Origin: Carboxydothermus hydrogenoformans Z-2901 | GTDB lineage: Bacteria; Bacillota; Z-2901; Carboxydothermales; Carboxydothermaceae | Assembly: GCF_000012865.1 (NCBI RefSeq) | Contig: NC_007503.1 | Coordinates: 1,648,001-1,712,000 of the forward strand | Direction: 5' to 3' | Length of the DNA stretch: 64,000 bases | Shown here: positions 9,474-18,781 of the stretch, piece after piece | Position numbering within the stretch: position 1 is the first letter of the stretch | Layout of the letters: each line of letters starts with the position of its first letter | Position numbers and translations under genes: made by a program | Notes under the pieces: model-generated | What the model was told of the DNA's origin: nothing | Databases searched by the model: none | The model's input: the letters and a program-made list of their open reading frames with translations, nothing else

Positions 9474-10393
9474 GAAAAGTTTTTGCCGCATTTTTGCTTT
9501 TCCTTTTTATTTTTATCTTTTCCGGATGCACGCCTTCTTCCTCTTCTTCCAGTATTCTGGTCCTGGAATATCACGGAGTAGTTCCAGATAATGCCTGGGG
9601 TAAAGTTAATCATCTTTACAATATCAGGGTTGAAACCTTTGAAAACCAGATAAAAACTTTATTAAATGCCGGCTACAAACCCATCTCTGCCGAAAAGCTT
9701 ATTGACTTTTACTATAACGGCTATAAACCATCCGGGAAAGAATTTTTAATAACCTTTGATGACGGCTACCGCAACAATTACCTGTATGCTTTCCCTATTC
9801 TAAAAAAATACCGGATTCCGGCCGAAATTAACTTAATTGTTGCCCGTATTGACCAGGCAAAAAACCATAACGATCCCATAAAAGGCTATCTAAACTGGGC
9901 TGAAGTTCGAGAAATGGCCAAGTCCGGTTTAATCTATTTTGGCTCTCATACCTACGATAGCCATAATAAAGTTATTACCGGTAAAAATAAAAAGAAAAAT
10001 TATCCCTTTTTAGGACCAATTTATCTTGCAAATCAAAAAAGAATGGAAACATGGCAGGAAGCTGAAAAAAGGGTAAATAAAGACTTAATGCTCTCCGTTG
10101 AGCACATTTCATATGAAACAGGAATTAGACCAGAAATCTTTTGCTATCCCCACGGCAACTATAATACCTGGTTTATAAGTCGTCTTAAAGAAAATGGATT
10201 TAAAATAGCTTTAGCTGGCAATATTCCGCAAAATAATAACCCCTTTACCGTAAAGCGTATTTTGGTAACCGATTCCCTGCGCGGAAAAATACTTCTAATG
10301 AAATTAAATCTTGTAAAATACTCTAATATTCTGGATTTTATAATTAAAAAGGCTTCTGGTTCTGCCCAGAAGCCTGATTTTTCAAAAACTTAA
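9467..10393 (+). CDS. Polysaccharide deacetylase lipoprotein
   Basis: 308 residues. A lipoprotein signal ends at FSGC (Cys ~22) and is followed by a Ser-rich linker (TPSSSSSS) and a NodB-like domain with FLITFDDGYRNNY, YFGSHTYDSHN and EIFCYPHGNYN. This set matches the PgaB/IcaB-like branch rather than simple NodB. It overlaps the PAP2 gene by 7 bases. The stop overlaps the end of the convergent molybdoenzyme gene by 4 bases, and a terminator hairpin lies inside the last codons. Confidence 0.85.
   Translation: MLRKVFAAFLLFLFIFIFSGCTPSSSSSSILVLEYHGVVPDNAWGKVNHLYNIRVETFENQIKTLLNAGYKPISAEKLIDFYYNGYKPSGKEFLITFDDGYRNNYLYAFPILKKYRIPAEINLIVARIDQAKNHNDPIKGYLNWAEVREMAKSGLIYFGSHTYDSHNKVITGKNKKKNYPFLGPIYLANQKRMETWQEAEKRVNKDLMLSVEHISYETGIRPEIFCYPHGNYNTWFISRLKENGFKIALAGNIPQNNNPFTVKRILVTDSLRGKILLMKLNLVKYSNILDFIIKKASGSAQKPDFSKT
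10351..10379. terminator. Bidirectional terminator inside the end of the deacetylase gene
   Basis: GGCTTCTGG and CCAGAAGCC pair around TTCTGC; T-rich sequence follows on both strands. It serves the convergent deacetylase and molybdoenzyme transcripts. The stem core recurs at 25656-25687 and, with changes, at 19871-19907. Confidence 0.7.
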
Positions 10394-13300
10394 ACCTTGA
10401 TTATTTCCACTCTGGTATCCAATTCACTGGCTCCGCCGCCAATAGGATCGGACAAACAAGCATTTTTCAAGGCCACATCCACTAATTGAACATCATTTAC
10501 CGAAAAACCGGTACCTCTGCCCAACGCAAATCCGGTATCACTAACTCCAGCTACCCATTTTGTATGACCGTAAGGTTGAACGGCAGGTATCTTTTTGCCG
10601 TCAATTATCACCGGTGCTGCGCCATAAGCAAAGTGGCCGTAATTATAACTGCATCCCACTACTCCGGGTTTAATGCCATTAGTTACCAGGGCCTTACCTT
10701 GCACTTCAAAGTTTGGAGATATAATTTTGATGGTATCTCCGGAGTTAATCCCGCGTTTTTTAGCATCTTCCGGATTAATCCAAACGTAATTTTCCGCCTC
10801 AATTTCCCGTAACCAAGCATCGCTAATATTACGGTGAGTTCCGATATGTCTTGCCTTCCAGGTAATTAAAATTAGGGGATAACCCTCATTTTCCACCCTT
10901 TGTCCATTGTAATGGGTGATTTCTTCAATTCGGGGAAGACCATCAAAAGGCTTGCCGGTATAGGAGTGCTTACCTTTAGCCACTTTTTCGGAGTAAAAAT
11001 TAACCTCAGAAGCTAATTTATACTTAAGGTACGGACCATCATATTCATTCCCCTTTTCTTCAAATCTACCTCCCCGATTAAGAACATAGACCACCCGGCG
11101 CCACTCTTCCGGCTTTACCGCCCGTTTCCAGGCCTCCAGATCAAAAAACTTCCCCAACGCTTTTTTCCTTGCCCTTTCAAAGATTAACAGTTCTTTATCA
11201 TCCGCTTCCGGTACCGGCTCCTTTCCATCATAGGCAATATTCGCCACCAGCTTCAGGTAAAAGTCCTCGGCTCTGTCCAGGGAACTGCCGTCCGGAAAAG
11301 CCCCGGCTCCCACCCCCGGCAGCTTTAACTCCTTGGCCAGCTCAATAAAGAAGTCCTCCATCTGCCGGGCTTCAGGATAAACCCGGGTTACCGGCTGTTG
11401 AATATGGGTTTCTTTCAGGGGAAAATTGGGGTAGATGGTTTCAAAGCCCCAGCGTTCCAGATAAGTTAAATCGGGCAAAATATAATCGGCATAAGTAGCT
11501 GTTTCACTGATTACCACATCGGATACCACCAAAAGGGGAATAGCTTTCTGGTCTTTTAAGATCTCTTTATGAGCTTTTCCCACCGGTACCGATAATAAAG
11601 GAGAAATCCGGTGAATGAACAGGGCTTTGATAGGGTATGGATAACCTTCAGCAGCACTGGGTAAGGCCTCCTGAATGTTATTTCCGGAGTACTGAAACCA
11701 GGGACGCTTGGCCGGGTAACCATCCCGCTCAAAAAGAGTTGTCTTTTCATAGGCAACCTTGTTACGTACCAGCGGAATGCCCCAGGCTTTAAATCCTTTC
11801 GGCACTTTTAACAGATCATACCTGCCCTCGAAAGGATTGAACTTCGCTCCGGTGCTCATACTGCCCCCTTTCCAGTCATAGTTGCCGATCAGGTGGTTAA
11901 GGCAGTTAATAGCCCGGAGATTATAGAAGCCATTGGTATGCATCGCCGGACCCCGGTAGGAGGTTATAGCCGCTTTTTTCCCATGGGAAGTAAACTCCCG
12001 GGCCAGTTCGATAATCAGCTGAGGGTCGATTTCGCAAATCTTGGCATATTCCTCAATGGTGTACTCCATAACCCGCTCTTTAAACAGGGTAAACACCGAC
12101 TTGACATGGATACCGTTAATAACAGTATCCACTTCCAATTGTCCTTCGGTAGCCTGGTCATGGGGTACTGGCTTGCCATTCTGGATTACCACAAACTGTT
12201 CTTTAGTTCCAATCCCAAGATCACTGGCCCTTAGCTTTGGCTTTCCTTTTGCGGTCAGATTGACCAAATAAGTTGCATCGGACCAGGTCGGTTCCCCGTC
12301 AGCTTTTGCTGCCTCCTTGTTGGGATTGGTTAAGTATCTTAAGTCATAACGCTTGTTTTCTATAATCCAGCGGGCCATACCCAGAGCTAAAGCCGCGTCG
12401 GTTCCCGGTTTTATCGGTACCCAGATGTGTGCCTTTTCAGCAATCCGGCTCAATCTTGGGTCCACCACCGCCAGCTTCATCCCTCTTTTAAGAGCATTCA
12501 TAATTTTGGGCGCAAGCCAAGTTGGCCCTTTATTGGCCACCAGCGGGTCGGTTCCCCAGACAATGAGAAACTCAGCATTATCCACATCGGCGTACATGCG
12601 CTTTTTCGGTTTTTCTGTGTTAAAAGACTGTACATTTCCGATTACACCGTTAACACCACAAATTCCACCATGATCAAGGCTATTAATGCTGCCAAGGGTT
12701 TGGCTCCAGAAACGTTCTTTGAAAAAATCCCGCCGGTCTCCAAAAAAACCTACAATTTGATTGGCCTTGGGGCCCAAATCCGGATGTTTAGTATCGATAA
12801 GCACATCTTTATATTTCGCATCAAATTCTTCCTGGGACATCTCTCCTTTTTTCACTTTTTCCCAATCGGCCATTACCTTCTCTTCGGGAACAAAGGCCCA
12901 GATGCTCTTTAGCCCTGGAGTTCCCAGATCGGGGCTGCCATAGACAATTTCCTTTAACGCTTGTTCCCAGCTAATACTTTGCCATTGACCGCTTCCCCGG
13001 GGGCCAACCCTTTTTAGAGGCTTTTGCACTCGCAAAGCATCATAAGCAGTTTGGATACCGGCCTGGCCTTTAAGACAGGTCCGTCCACCCCTAAAGCCTC
13101 TTCCCTCCTTGGCTATATCACCGCTACCTTTTGCTGCTTCATCCACAGGAGTATTGTACGGAATCTGACCAAAAGGTTGCATGTTAAGCGGACTATAAGG
13201 GTTGCCGGCTATCTTTCTGATATAAGAAGTAGGACCGTTTCCTTTAGCAGGGGTTATAACCGCTTTTATAGTACAATGGGTATTACACTGTTCGCAGGTG

Positions 13301-13497
13301 GTATAAATAACATCTTCGGCACCGTAATCCAGGACATCTTGGCCCGTCCCGTGAGGATCATCTAAAAACCAGGATTCAACCGCCGACTGCTCAGACCCCA
13401 AGGCTGCGGGAGCTACCAAACCTACTCCCGCCAGAACAGCGCTGGTTTTAAGAAAACTTCTTCGGCTGATTTTAACCGGCTTCTTTTGTTGATCCAT
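10390..13497 (-). CDS. Molybdopterin oxidoreductase catalytic subunit, tetrathionate-reductase-like
   Basis: 1035 residues. A Tat signal (SRRSFLK at 11-17) shows export as a folded enzyme. A [4Fe-4S] site is formed by Cys68, Cys71, Cys75 and Cys141 (CEQCNTHC, GGRTCLKG), followed by molybdopterin oxidoreductase and dinucleotide-binding domains. HGGICGVNG is a candidate region for the Mo ligand Cys. Size and the B-C-A gene order match TtrA better than the ~760-residue PhsA/PsrA enzymes, but the substrate (tetrathionate, another sulfur oxyanion, arsenate or other) cannot be read from the sequence. It follows the NrfD gene with one base between stop and ATG. Confidence 0.85.
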   Translation of the reverse strand: MDQQKKPVKISRRSFLKTSAVLAGVGLVAPAALGSEQSAVESWFLDDPHGTGQDVLDYGAEDVIYTTCEQCNTHCTIKAVITPAKGNGPTSYIRKIAGNPYSPLNMQPFGQIPYNTPVDEAAKGSGDIAKEGRGFRGGRTCLKGQAGIQTAYDALRVQKPLKRVGPRGSGQWQSISWEQALKEIVYGSPDLGTPGLKSIWAFVPEEKVMADWEKVKKGEMSQEEFDAKYKDVLIDTKHPDLGPKANQIVGFFGDRRDFFKERFWSQTLGSINSLDHGGICGVNGVIGNVQSFNTEKPKKRMYADVDNAEFLIVWGTDPLVANKGPTWLAPKIMNALKRGMKLAVVDPRLSRIAEKAHIWVPIKPGTDAALALGMARWIIENKRYDLRYLTNPNKEAAKADGEPTWSDATYLVNLTAKGKPKLRASDLGIGTKEQFVVIQNGKPVPHDQATEGQLEVDTVINGIHVKSVFTLFKERVMEYTIEEYAKICEIDPQLIIELAREFTSHGKKAAITSYRGPAMHTNGFYNLRAINCLNHLIGNYDWKGGSMSTGAKFNPFEGRYDLLKVPKGFKAWGIPLVRNKVAYEKTTLFERDGYPAKRPWFQYSGNNIQEALPSAAEGYPYPIKALFIHRISPLLSVPVGKAHKEILKDQKAIPLLVVSDVVISETATYADYILPDLTYLERWGFETIYPNFPLKETHIQQPVTRVYPEARQMEDFFIELAKELKLPGVGAGAFPDGSSLDRAEDFYLKLVANIAYDGKEPVPEADDKELLIFERARKKALGKFFDLEAWKRAVKPEEWRRVVYVLNRGGRFEEKGNEYDGPYLKYKLASEVNFYSEKVAKGKHSYTGKPFDGLPRIEEITHYNGQRVENEGYPLILITWKARHIGTHRNISDAWLREIEAENYVWINPEDAKKRGINSGDTIKIISPNFEVQGKALVTNGIKPGVVGCSYNYGHFAYGAAPVIIDGKKIPAVQPYGHTKWVAGVSDTGFALGRGTGFSVNDVQLVDVALKNACLSDPIGGGASELDTRVEIIKV

Positions 13498-13498
13498 A

Positions 13499-14731
13499 TT
13501 ATTTTCCCTCCCTTAATTCTTCAACGGTATCTATTGGTAATGCTTTAATTGCCACTGTATATAAAAACAGACCGAAAGCCACTATTCCTAAACTACTAAG
13601 CCATTCAACAAGCGTAGGATAATAATAACCCCAGGGCAATCCCGGCAACACCGGGACAATTAAAGCGGGTACCACAATATTAAACCGTACGCCTAAAATG
13701 CCGATTACCACCAAAATAGCCGCCAGGGCAATAGCATTTACCGATTCTTTCAGCCTGGGGTGAAAGAAAATAAACAGTGGAACAACTACTCCCAGAAACA
13801 GCTGTATCCACCAGAACGACCAGGAAAACGGACTCCGAAAAATAGTTTCGATGGTAGCCAGTTCCGTATATTGGAGTCCATAGGCGCCCACAAAAAATTC
13901 GTAAAATTCCAAGCCTAAATCGATAAATAGAAAAAGGGTTAAGAGTCCCGCCAGGGACTTAACCATTTCCTTATCTACCTCACGCCCCACCACTTTGCTC
14001 CGGATCACATAAATTGCCAGTAATAACGCGGTTCCCGAAACCAAAGCCGAAACCACAAAGATTACCGGAAAAAGCCCGCTATTCCAAAAAGGTCGAGCCT
14101 TGGCTACTGCGAAAAGCGTTCCCGTTCCGCCGTGGACTCCAAAAATAGCAACGGGAATTCCTATTGAACCTAATATTTTCAACAAACGATGGTCCCGCTG
14201 TTTGGAAGCAGCGGTCAGGTCGGTACTGCCAAAGGTAAGAAAACGGGCTAAAGCTGCTTGCCACCCACTGCCTTGAGCAACCCGAATTAAATCCTGTCGC
14301 ATGGAAAAATAAAGTTCAGCCATTAATAAACCAATATAAACTACATAAAACCGAACTTCCCAGGCCAGGATACTGGTGAAATTCCAGTAACGTAAAGCAT
14401 GCCAGAAGCGCTCCATTCTTCCCAAATCTATCAAAATAAAACACATAGCTAAAACCATGCTGAGAATGGCAACCAGCAAAGCATCCCGACCAATTTTCTC
14501 ATATTGTTCCATTTTAAACACAAAAATCATAGTCGAGAGAAGAAAAGAACCGGCACTTAAACCCACAAAAAAGATATAAAAGGCTACCCAGGCTCCCCAG
14601 GGCGTAGTACTGGTCAAATTAGTAACGGCCAAACCGCCTCGAATTCGTTCGATAATCGCCCAGCCACCGAGCGCCATTAATATAACGAGTACCCCATACC
14701 AGGCTTTAGTCAATCGTATGCTGCTTTTCAC
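13499..14731 (-). CDS. NrfD/PsrC-type polytopic membrane subunit
   Basis: 410 residues with about ten hydrophobic segments, typical of NrfD-family quinol-interacting subunits (opening TKAWYGVLVILMALGGWAII, internal FYIFFVGLSAGSFLLSTM). It should anchor the exported catalytic and FeS subunits and exchange electrons with menaquinol. GTG start at 14731 with GAGGGAGGATGAGGG upstream. It lies 27 bases after the FeS gene. The position matches TtrC in ttrBCA. Confidence 0.87.
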   Translation of the reverse strand: MKSSIRLTKAWYGVLVILMALGGWAIIERIRGGLAVTNLTSTTPWGAWVAFYIFFVGLSAGSFLLSTMIFVFKMEQYEKIGRDALLVAILSMVLAMCFILIDLGRMERFWHALRYWNFTSILAWEVRFYVVYIGLLMAELYFSMRQDLIRVAQGSGWQAALARFLTFGSTDLTAASKQRDHRLLKILGSIGIPVAIFGVHGGTGTLFAVAKARPFWNSGLFPVIFVVSALVSGTALLLAIYVIRSKVVGREVDKEMVKSLAGLLTLFLFIDLGLEFYEFFVGAYGLQYTELATIETIFRSPFSWSFWWIQLFLGVVVPLFIFFHPRLKESVNAIALAAILVVIGILGVRFNIVVPALIVPVLPGLPWGYYYPTLVEWLSSLGIVAFGLFLYTVAIKALPIDTVEELREGK

Positions 14732-14758
14732 CGCACCCTCATCCTCCCTCTTTTTAAT

Positions 14759-15400
14759 TTATTTCAGATAAATGACCCTTGGTTTGGTTCCCATTTCTTC
14801 CTGAAGAACGAAGGCCCTGGGGCTTGCAGCTAATTTGGATACCACACTTTCCGGATCGTTAAGATCGCCAAAATAACGGGCATCTCCCAAACAAACCTCA
14901 ACACAGGCCGGTTCTTCTCCTCGCTGTAACCGGTGGTAGCAAAACATACATTTGCGAACATTCCCTATTGGCGATTTACCTTTCTCCCGTTTGCCGCGGT
15001 AGATACCGTATTCCGGCGCCTGCACTTCGTTGTAGCCAATCATCTCCCGGCTGTAATCCTCACCAAAATCAAAAGACCTGGCTCCGTAAGGACAGCTTAC
15101 AACACAATAGCGGCAACCAATACAGCGGTCATAGTCGATGGCAACAATTCCGTTTTCCATTTTATAGGTTGCTTTTACCGGACAAACTTGAACACAAGCA
15201 GGTCGGTCACATTGCATACACGGTCTTGGAATATGAATTTTAGTAACATTGGGGAAAATCCCCTTCTCCTCTTCAATGACAACATTGTACGATATTCCCG
15301 GTGGCGTACGGTTTTCGGCTTTGCAGGCCACCGTACAGGTATCACAGCCAATACATTTTTGCAAATCAATTACCATTGCCCATTTCTTGTCTGAGCTCAC
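14759..15400 (-). CDS. Four-cluster ferredoxin-type electron transfer subunit
   Basis: 213 residues with four [4Fe-4S] binding sets: CIGCDTCTVACKAEN, CMQCDRPACVQVCP, CIGCRYCVVSCP and CMFCYHRL..CVEVC. This is the classic pattern of the DmsB/PhsB/TtrB family, which wires the membrane subunit to the molybdoenzyme. No own signal peptide, so it probably travels with the Tat-exported catalytic subunit. GTG start at 15400 behind AAAGGAG. It is the first gene downstream of the sigma-54 promoter. Confidence 0.9.
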   Translation of the reverse strand: MSSDKKWAMVIDLQKCIGCDTCTVACKAENRTPPGISYNVVIEEEKGIFPNVTKIHIPRPCMQCDRPACVQVCPVKATYKMENGIVAIDYDRCIGCRYCVVSCPYGARSFDFGEDYSREMIGYNEVQAPEYGIYRGKREKGKSPIGNVRKCMFCYHRLQRGEEPACVEVCLGDARYFGDLNDPESVVSKLAASPRAFVLQEEMGTKPRVIYLK

Positions 15401-15523
15401 TGCTTATTCTCCTTTCCAAACAACTAAATAGGTTGTAAAATTTAATCGTAAAAGACCGGTGTTACTTGAACAATATCTCACAAATATCCCTCTCCGGAGA
15501 GTTTAATTTTTCATAAACTTTTT

Positions 15524-15542
15524 AAGCAAAAACTATACCAAT
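15524..15542 (-). promoter_or_regulatory. Sigma-54 promoter for the molybdoenzyme operon
   Basis: Minus strand TTGGTATAGTTTTTGCTT: the invariant GG and GC are separated by exactly 10 bases, with the TTGC -12 block intact and a degenerate -24 block. It lies ~125 bases before the FeS gene and downstream of an NtrC-type regulator gene, the expected context. Confidence 0.75.
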
Positions 15543-15583
15543 CCCAAAAGGCTCAAAAATCGGGATAGAGATAAAAAAAATCC

Positions 15584-15620
15584 ATGACAATTTGTCATTT
15601 GCTGTGACAAAATGTCATGG
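15584..15620. promoter_or_regulatory. Tandem palindromes, probable enhancer sites for the NtrC-type regulator
   Basis: Two inverted repeats with the same half-site TGACA: ATGACAATTTGTCAT (15584-15598) and TGACAAAATGTCA (15605-15617), centres 20 bp apart. The pair is itself framed by CCATGACA and TGTCATGG. They sit about 75-95 bp upstream of the predicted start of the sigma-54 promoter and just after the regulator's stop. Confidence 0.7.
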
Positions 15621-15640
15621 ATGGCAAGTCACGTTTTAAG

Positions 15641-16972
15641 TTATTTCTTTAATTGGTATTCCTCAATTTTACGATAAAGATTGCGGACGCTAATTCCTAA
15701 AAGTTCGGCGGCCTTGGTTTTATTCCATTGAACCGCCTCTAAAACCTGTTTAATATATCTTTTTTCCATTTCTTCCAGAGTATAAATCTTCTTCGGTGCC
15801 TCTTCCCGGGGAAGACAGCCAAAAAGGTCTTCCTTTTGGATTTTATCCCCGGTGCTGAGCAACAGCCCCCGTTCCAGGATATTGAAAAGTTCCCGAACAT
15901 TCCCGGGATAATCGTAACTCATAAGTGCCTGCAAAGCCTCCGGAGTAAGTTCCTTTTTTACCCCGTTACCCGCCTTTTGCAAAAAGTACTCAACCAGTAA
16001 GGGAATATCTTCTTTTCGCTCCCGCAGAGGCGGAACCCGTATCTTAATAACATTCAGCCGGTAATATAAATCTTCCCGGAAATTACCTTTCGCCACTTCT
16101 TCCTCCAGATTCCGGTTGGTAGCCGCTATTACCCGAACATCCACTTTGCGTAAGCGTATATCACCAACTCGCCGGAATTCACCGGTTTCCAGAAACCGCA
16201 AAAGTTTTACCTGTAATCCCAGTTCCATTTCCCCGATTTCATCTAAAAACAGAGTCCCGCGGTGAGCGCTTTCAATTAAACCGATTTTTGTAGTTATGGC
16301 TCCGGTAAAAGCCCCTTTTTCATAACCGAAGAGCTCGCTTTCCAGAAGTTGGGCCGGTAGGGCTCCGGAGTTGATAGCTATTAACGGTTGTTGGGCTCTA
16401 CTACTCCACTGGTGAATCGCATTGACAATTAATTCCTTACCGGTACCGCTTTCTCCCTCAATCAGCACCGGTGAGTCGGAAGCCGCCACCTTTTTCGCTA
16501 ACTCCAGCACCCTGGTAATGGCTTTACTTTTACCTACAATTACTTTGGAACTTCTATCCCTTAGCAAAACTTCTTTCATCCCCAAATTTTCTTCCAGTAA
16601 CTGCCTTTTCTCGTAAGCTTTTTGCAGGGTAATTTCCAGCTCTGCCAGATTACAGGGTTTGGTTAAATAATCATACGCCCCAAGCTTCATCGCTCCAATA
16701 GCCGATTCTATGGTACCGTGCCCGGTAAGGATAATCACCTGAAGATTTTCATCTAATTGCCTGGCCCGTTGCAGCAGTTCTATTCCATCAATTCCCGGCA
16801 TCTTAATATCAAAAATTGCTAAATGAAAAGTTTCTTCCTTTAAAAATTGGAGAGCCTCTTCACCGGTTGCCGCTCCCTTAACTTCATAGCCTTTCCGGGT
16901 TAACCGTTGAATAAGCAAATCCCGAAAATTTTCCTCATCATCAACTACCAGAACTTTAATTGTTTCCTTCAT
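15641..16972 (-). CDS. Sigma-54-dependent response regulator (NtrC family)
   Basis: 443 residues: a receiver domain ([10 protein letters not shown], phospho-acceptor in FDIKMPG), an AAA+ domain (Walker A GESGTGKE, the sigma-54 contact loop GAFTGA, Walker [10 protein letters not shown]), and a C-terminal Fis-type helix-turn-helix ([20 protein letters not shown]). ATG at 16972 is preferred over an upstream GTG because AAGAAGGTGA lies five bases before it. It overlaps the kinase gene by 17 bases. It should activate the sigma-54 promoter just downstream. Confidence 0.93.
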   Translation of the reverse strand: MKETIKVLVVDDEENFRDLLIQRLTRKGYEVKGAATGEEALQFLKEETFHLAIFDIKMPGIDGIELLQRARQLDENLQVIILTGHGTIESAIGAMKLGAYDYLTKPCNLAELEITLQKAYEKRQLLEENLGMKEVLLRDRSSKVIVGKSKAITRVLELAKKVAASDSPVLIEGESGTGKELIVNAIHQWSSRAQQPLIAINSGALPAQLLESELFGYEKGAFTGAITTKIGLIESAHRGTLFLDEIGEMELGLQVKLLRFLETGEFRRVGDIRLRKVDVRVIAATNRNLEEEVAKGNFREDLYYRLNVIKIRVPPLRERKEDIPLLVEYFLQKAGNGVKKELTPEALQALMSYDYPGNVRELFNILERGLLLSTGDKIQKEDLFGCLPREEAPKKIYTLEEMEKRYIKQVLEAVQWNKTKAAELLGISVRNLYRKIEEYQLKK

Positions 16973-18764
16973 CTTTCTCACCTTCTTTCCGCTCCATCGG
17001 CAAAATAATAGTTACCGTTGTTCCCTTACCTAAACTGCTGCTAATTTGGATATCCCCCTTCATTTCTTTAACAATACCGTAACAAATGGATAGTCCCAGT
17101 CCGGTACCTTTACCCAACGGTTTTGTAGTATAGAAAGGATCAAAAACTCTCTTCAGCTCCTCCTGGGCAATGCCTGTTCCGGTGTCGATTATTTTAATTA
17201 CTAAATCTTTTTCTCTTTTTTCAGTAACCAGTTTAAGCCGTCCTCCTGTTGTTTCCATAGCATCCAGAGCATTACCGATAATATTGAGCAAAACCTGTTG
17301 TAGCTGGGAGAGGTCCCCTTTAACCACAGGCAAATCTACATTAAATTCCTTCTCAACCTGAATGCCAAGTTGTTTAATCCGGTGATTAACCAGGGCCAAA
17401 GTATCTTCCAGCAATTCGTTAAGATTTATGTCAATCATATGACCGGCAGGTTGTCTGGCAAAATTTAACAAACTTCCGGTAATTTTTTTACACCTTTCGA
17501 TCTGTTTACCGATTACCTGTAAGTATCTCGCCAATTCCCCGGAGCGGTGAAGCTCCCTTACATCTTCTTCAGCAATCCTCTCCAACAGGTCTTCAGCATA
17601 AGCCGAAACAGTAGCTAAAGGGTTATTAATTTCATGGGCTACTCCGGCAGCCAGTAACCCTAAAGCCGCCATTTTTTCCGTTTGAATAAGTTCTGCAGAT
17701 TTTTGTTTTATCTGTTGCGTCATAAAGTTAAAAGCATCTACCAATTGCCCGATTTCATCATCGGTAGTTTTGGGTAAAACAAAGTTCAGGTCTCCGGCAG
17801 CCACCCGCCTGGCTCCCTGTTCTAAAACTTCAATAGGTTTCGTAAAACGCAAAGCAAAAAGAATACTGGTTATCACAACCAACACTACCACAAAAAATGT
17901 TATTATTAGAAACTTAAACTTCAAAGCAGTAATGGGTTTGTAAGCTTCACGAACCGGGATTTCCATAACCGCTGCCCACCCTAATTTTTTTATAGGTGCA
18001 TAAACCCCCAATACTTTCTCGCCGTTAAAAGAAACATATCTTAAAGGCAACGTACCTTCATATTCCTTTCCTTCCATAAAACGGCGGACAGCAAGGCTGG
18101 AGTTTACCGGAGTTTGTCTTAAAACCTGACTGAAATCTTCATGGGCAATTAATTTCCCATCATTATTAACCACAAAAATGTCGCCGTCTTGGTTACCGTA
18201 CTTGGCCAGGACGGTATTCATAACAGGCCTTAAATTAACCTGAACATAAAAACCACCTTTAATTTCCCGGGTCAACAAACTTTTCACCGGGATAATTAAA
18301 CTGACCATGGTTCGCCGGTCAGCAGTCTGATAGCTTTTGACCATTCCTTCTTTGCTTAAGAGTTCCGGATCTACTTGGGACAGTTTTTGGGGAGTAATTA
18401 CTTCCCGTTTGGAAACCCGGGCAACTTCTCTTCCCCGCTCGTCCAGAAGACTAATATCTTCAACGGCCGGTATATCCCGTAAAAAGATATAAAGGAATTT
18501 TTCCTGGCTTTCCCGGTTCTGCTGCAAAAGCGCTTCCCCGAAAACATTACCGGCAGCGGAAATTTTATCTTCTATTTCGGAAATCAACTGACCGATATCC
18601 ATAGCTATTCCTTTTACCAGATCAGTATTCCGCTGCTGAATGGATACCAGTAAATCCTTTTCGGCTGCCCGAACATTTAGATAGGCCAGTGACACCAGAG
18701 GTATAATGGACATAAGAATACCAAAGGCTAAAACCTTAATTTTTATCCTTTTCCAAAATTTCAT
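16956..18764 (-). CDS. Membrane sensor histidine kinase
   Basis: 602 residues from the ATG at 18764 (a TTG five codons upstream is less likely given GAGGCG spacing). Two membrane segments (~10-28 and ~275-300) flank a ~250-residue extracytoplasmic Cache-like domain. HAMP, HisKA with phospho-His in AAGVAHEINNPLA, and HATPase with GNALDAME, DTGTGIA and GKGTGLGLS follow. It overlaps the regulator gene and lies three bases after the binding lipoprotein, so the three form one sensory operon. Confidence 0.92.
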   Translation of the reverse strand: MKFWKRIKIKVLAFGILMSIIPLVSLAYLNVRAAEKDLLVSIQQRNTDLVKGIAMDIGQLISEIEDKISAAGNVFGEALLQQNRESQEKFLYIFLRDIPAVEDISLLDERGREVARVSKREVITPQKLSQVDPELLSKEGMVKSYQTADRRTMVSLIIPVKSLLTREIKGGFYVQVNLRPVMNTVLAKYGNQDGDIFVVNNDGKLIAHEDFSQVLRQTPVNSSLAVRRFMEGKEYEGTLPLRYVSFNGEKVLGVYAPIKKLGWAAVMEIPVREAYKPITALKFKFLIITFFVVVLVVITSILFALRFTKPIEVLEQGARRVAAGDLNFVLPKTTDDEIGQLVDAFNFMTQQIKQKSAELIQTEKMAALGLLAAGVAHEINNPLATVSAYAEDLLERIAEEDVRELHRSGELARYLQVIGKQIERCKKITGSLLNFARQPAGHMIDINLNELLEDTLALVNHRIKQLGIQVEKEFNVDLPVVKGDLSQLQQVLLNIIGNALDAMETTGGRLKLVTEKREKDLVIKIIDTGTGIAQEELKRVFDPFYTTKPLGKGTGLGLSICYGIVKEMKGDIQISSSLGKGTTVTIILPMERKEGEKDEGNN

Positions 18765-18781
18765 CGCAAATCGCCTCAATT

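Noticed and set aside
12353-12912. Long open frames on the plus strand inside the molybdoenzyme gene
   Set aside because: Shadows of the 1035-residue gene; no ribosome sites or recognisable domains.
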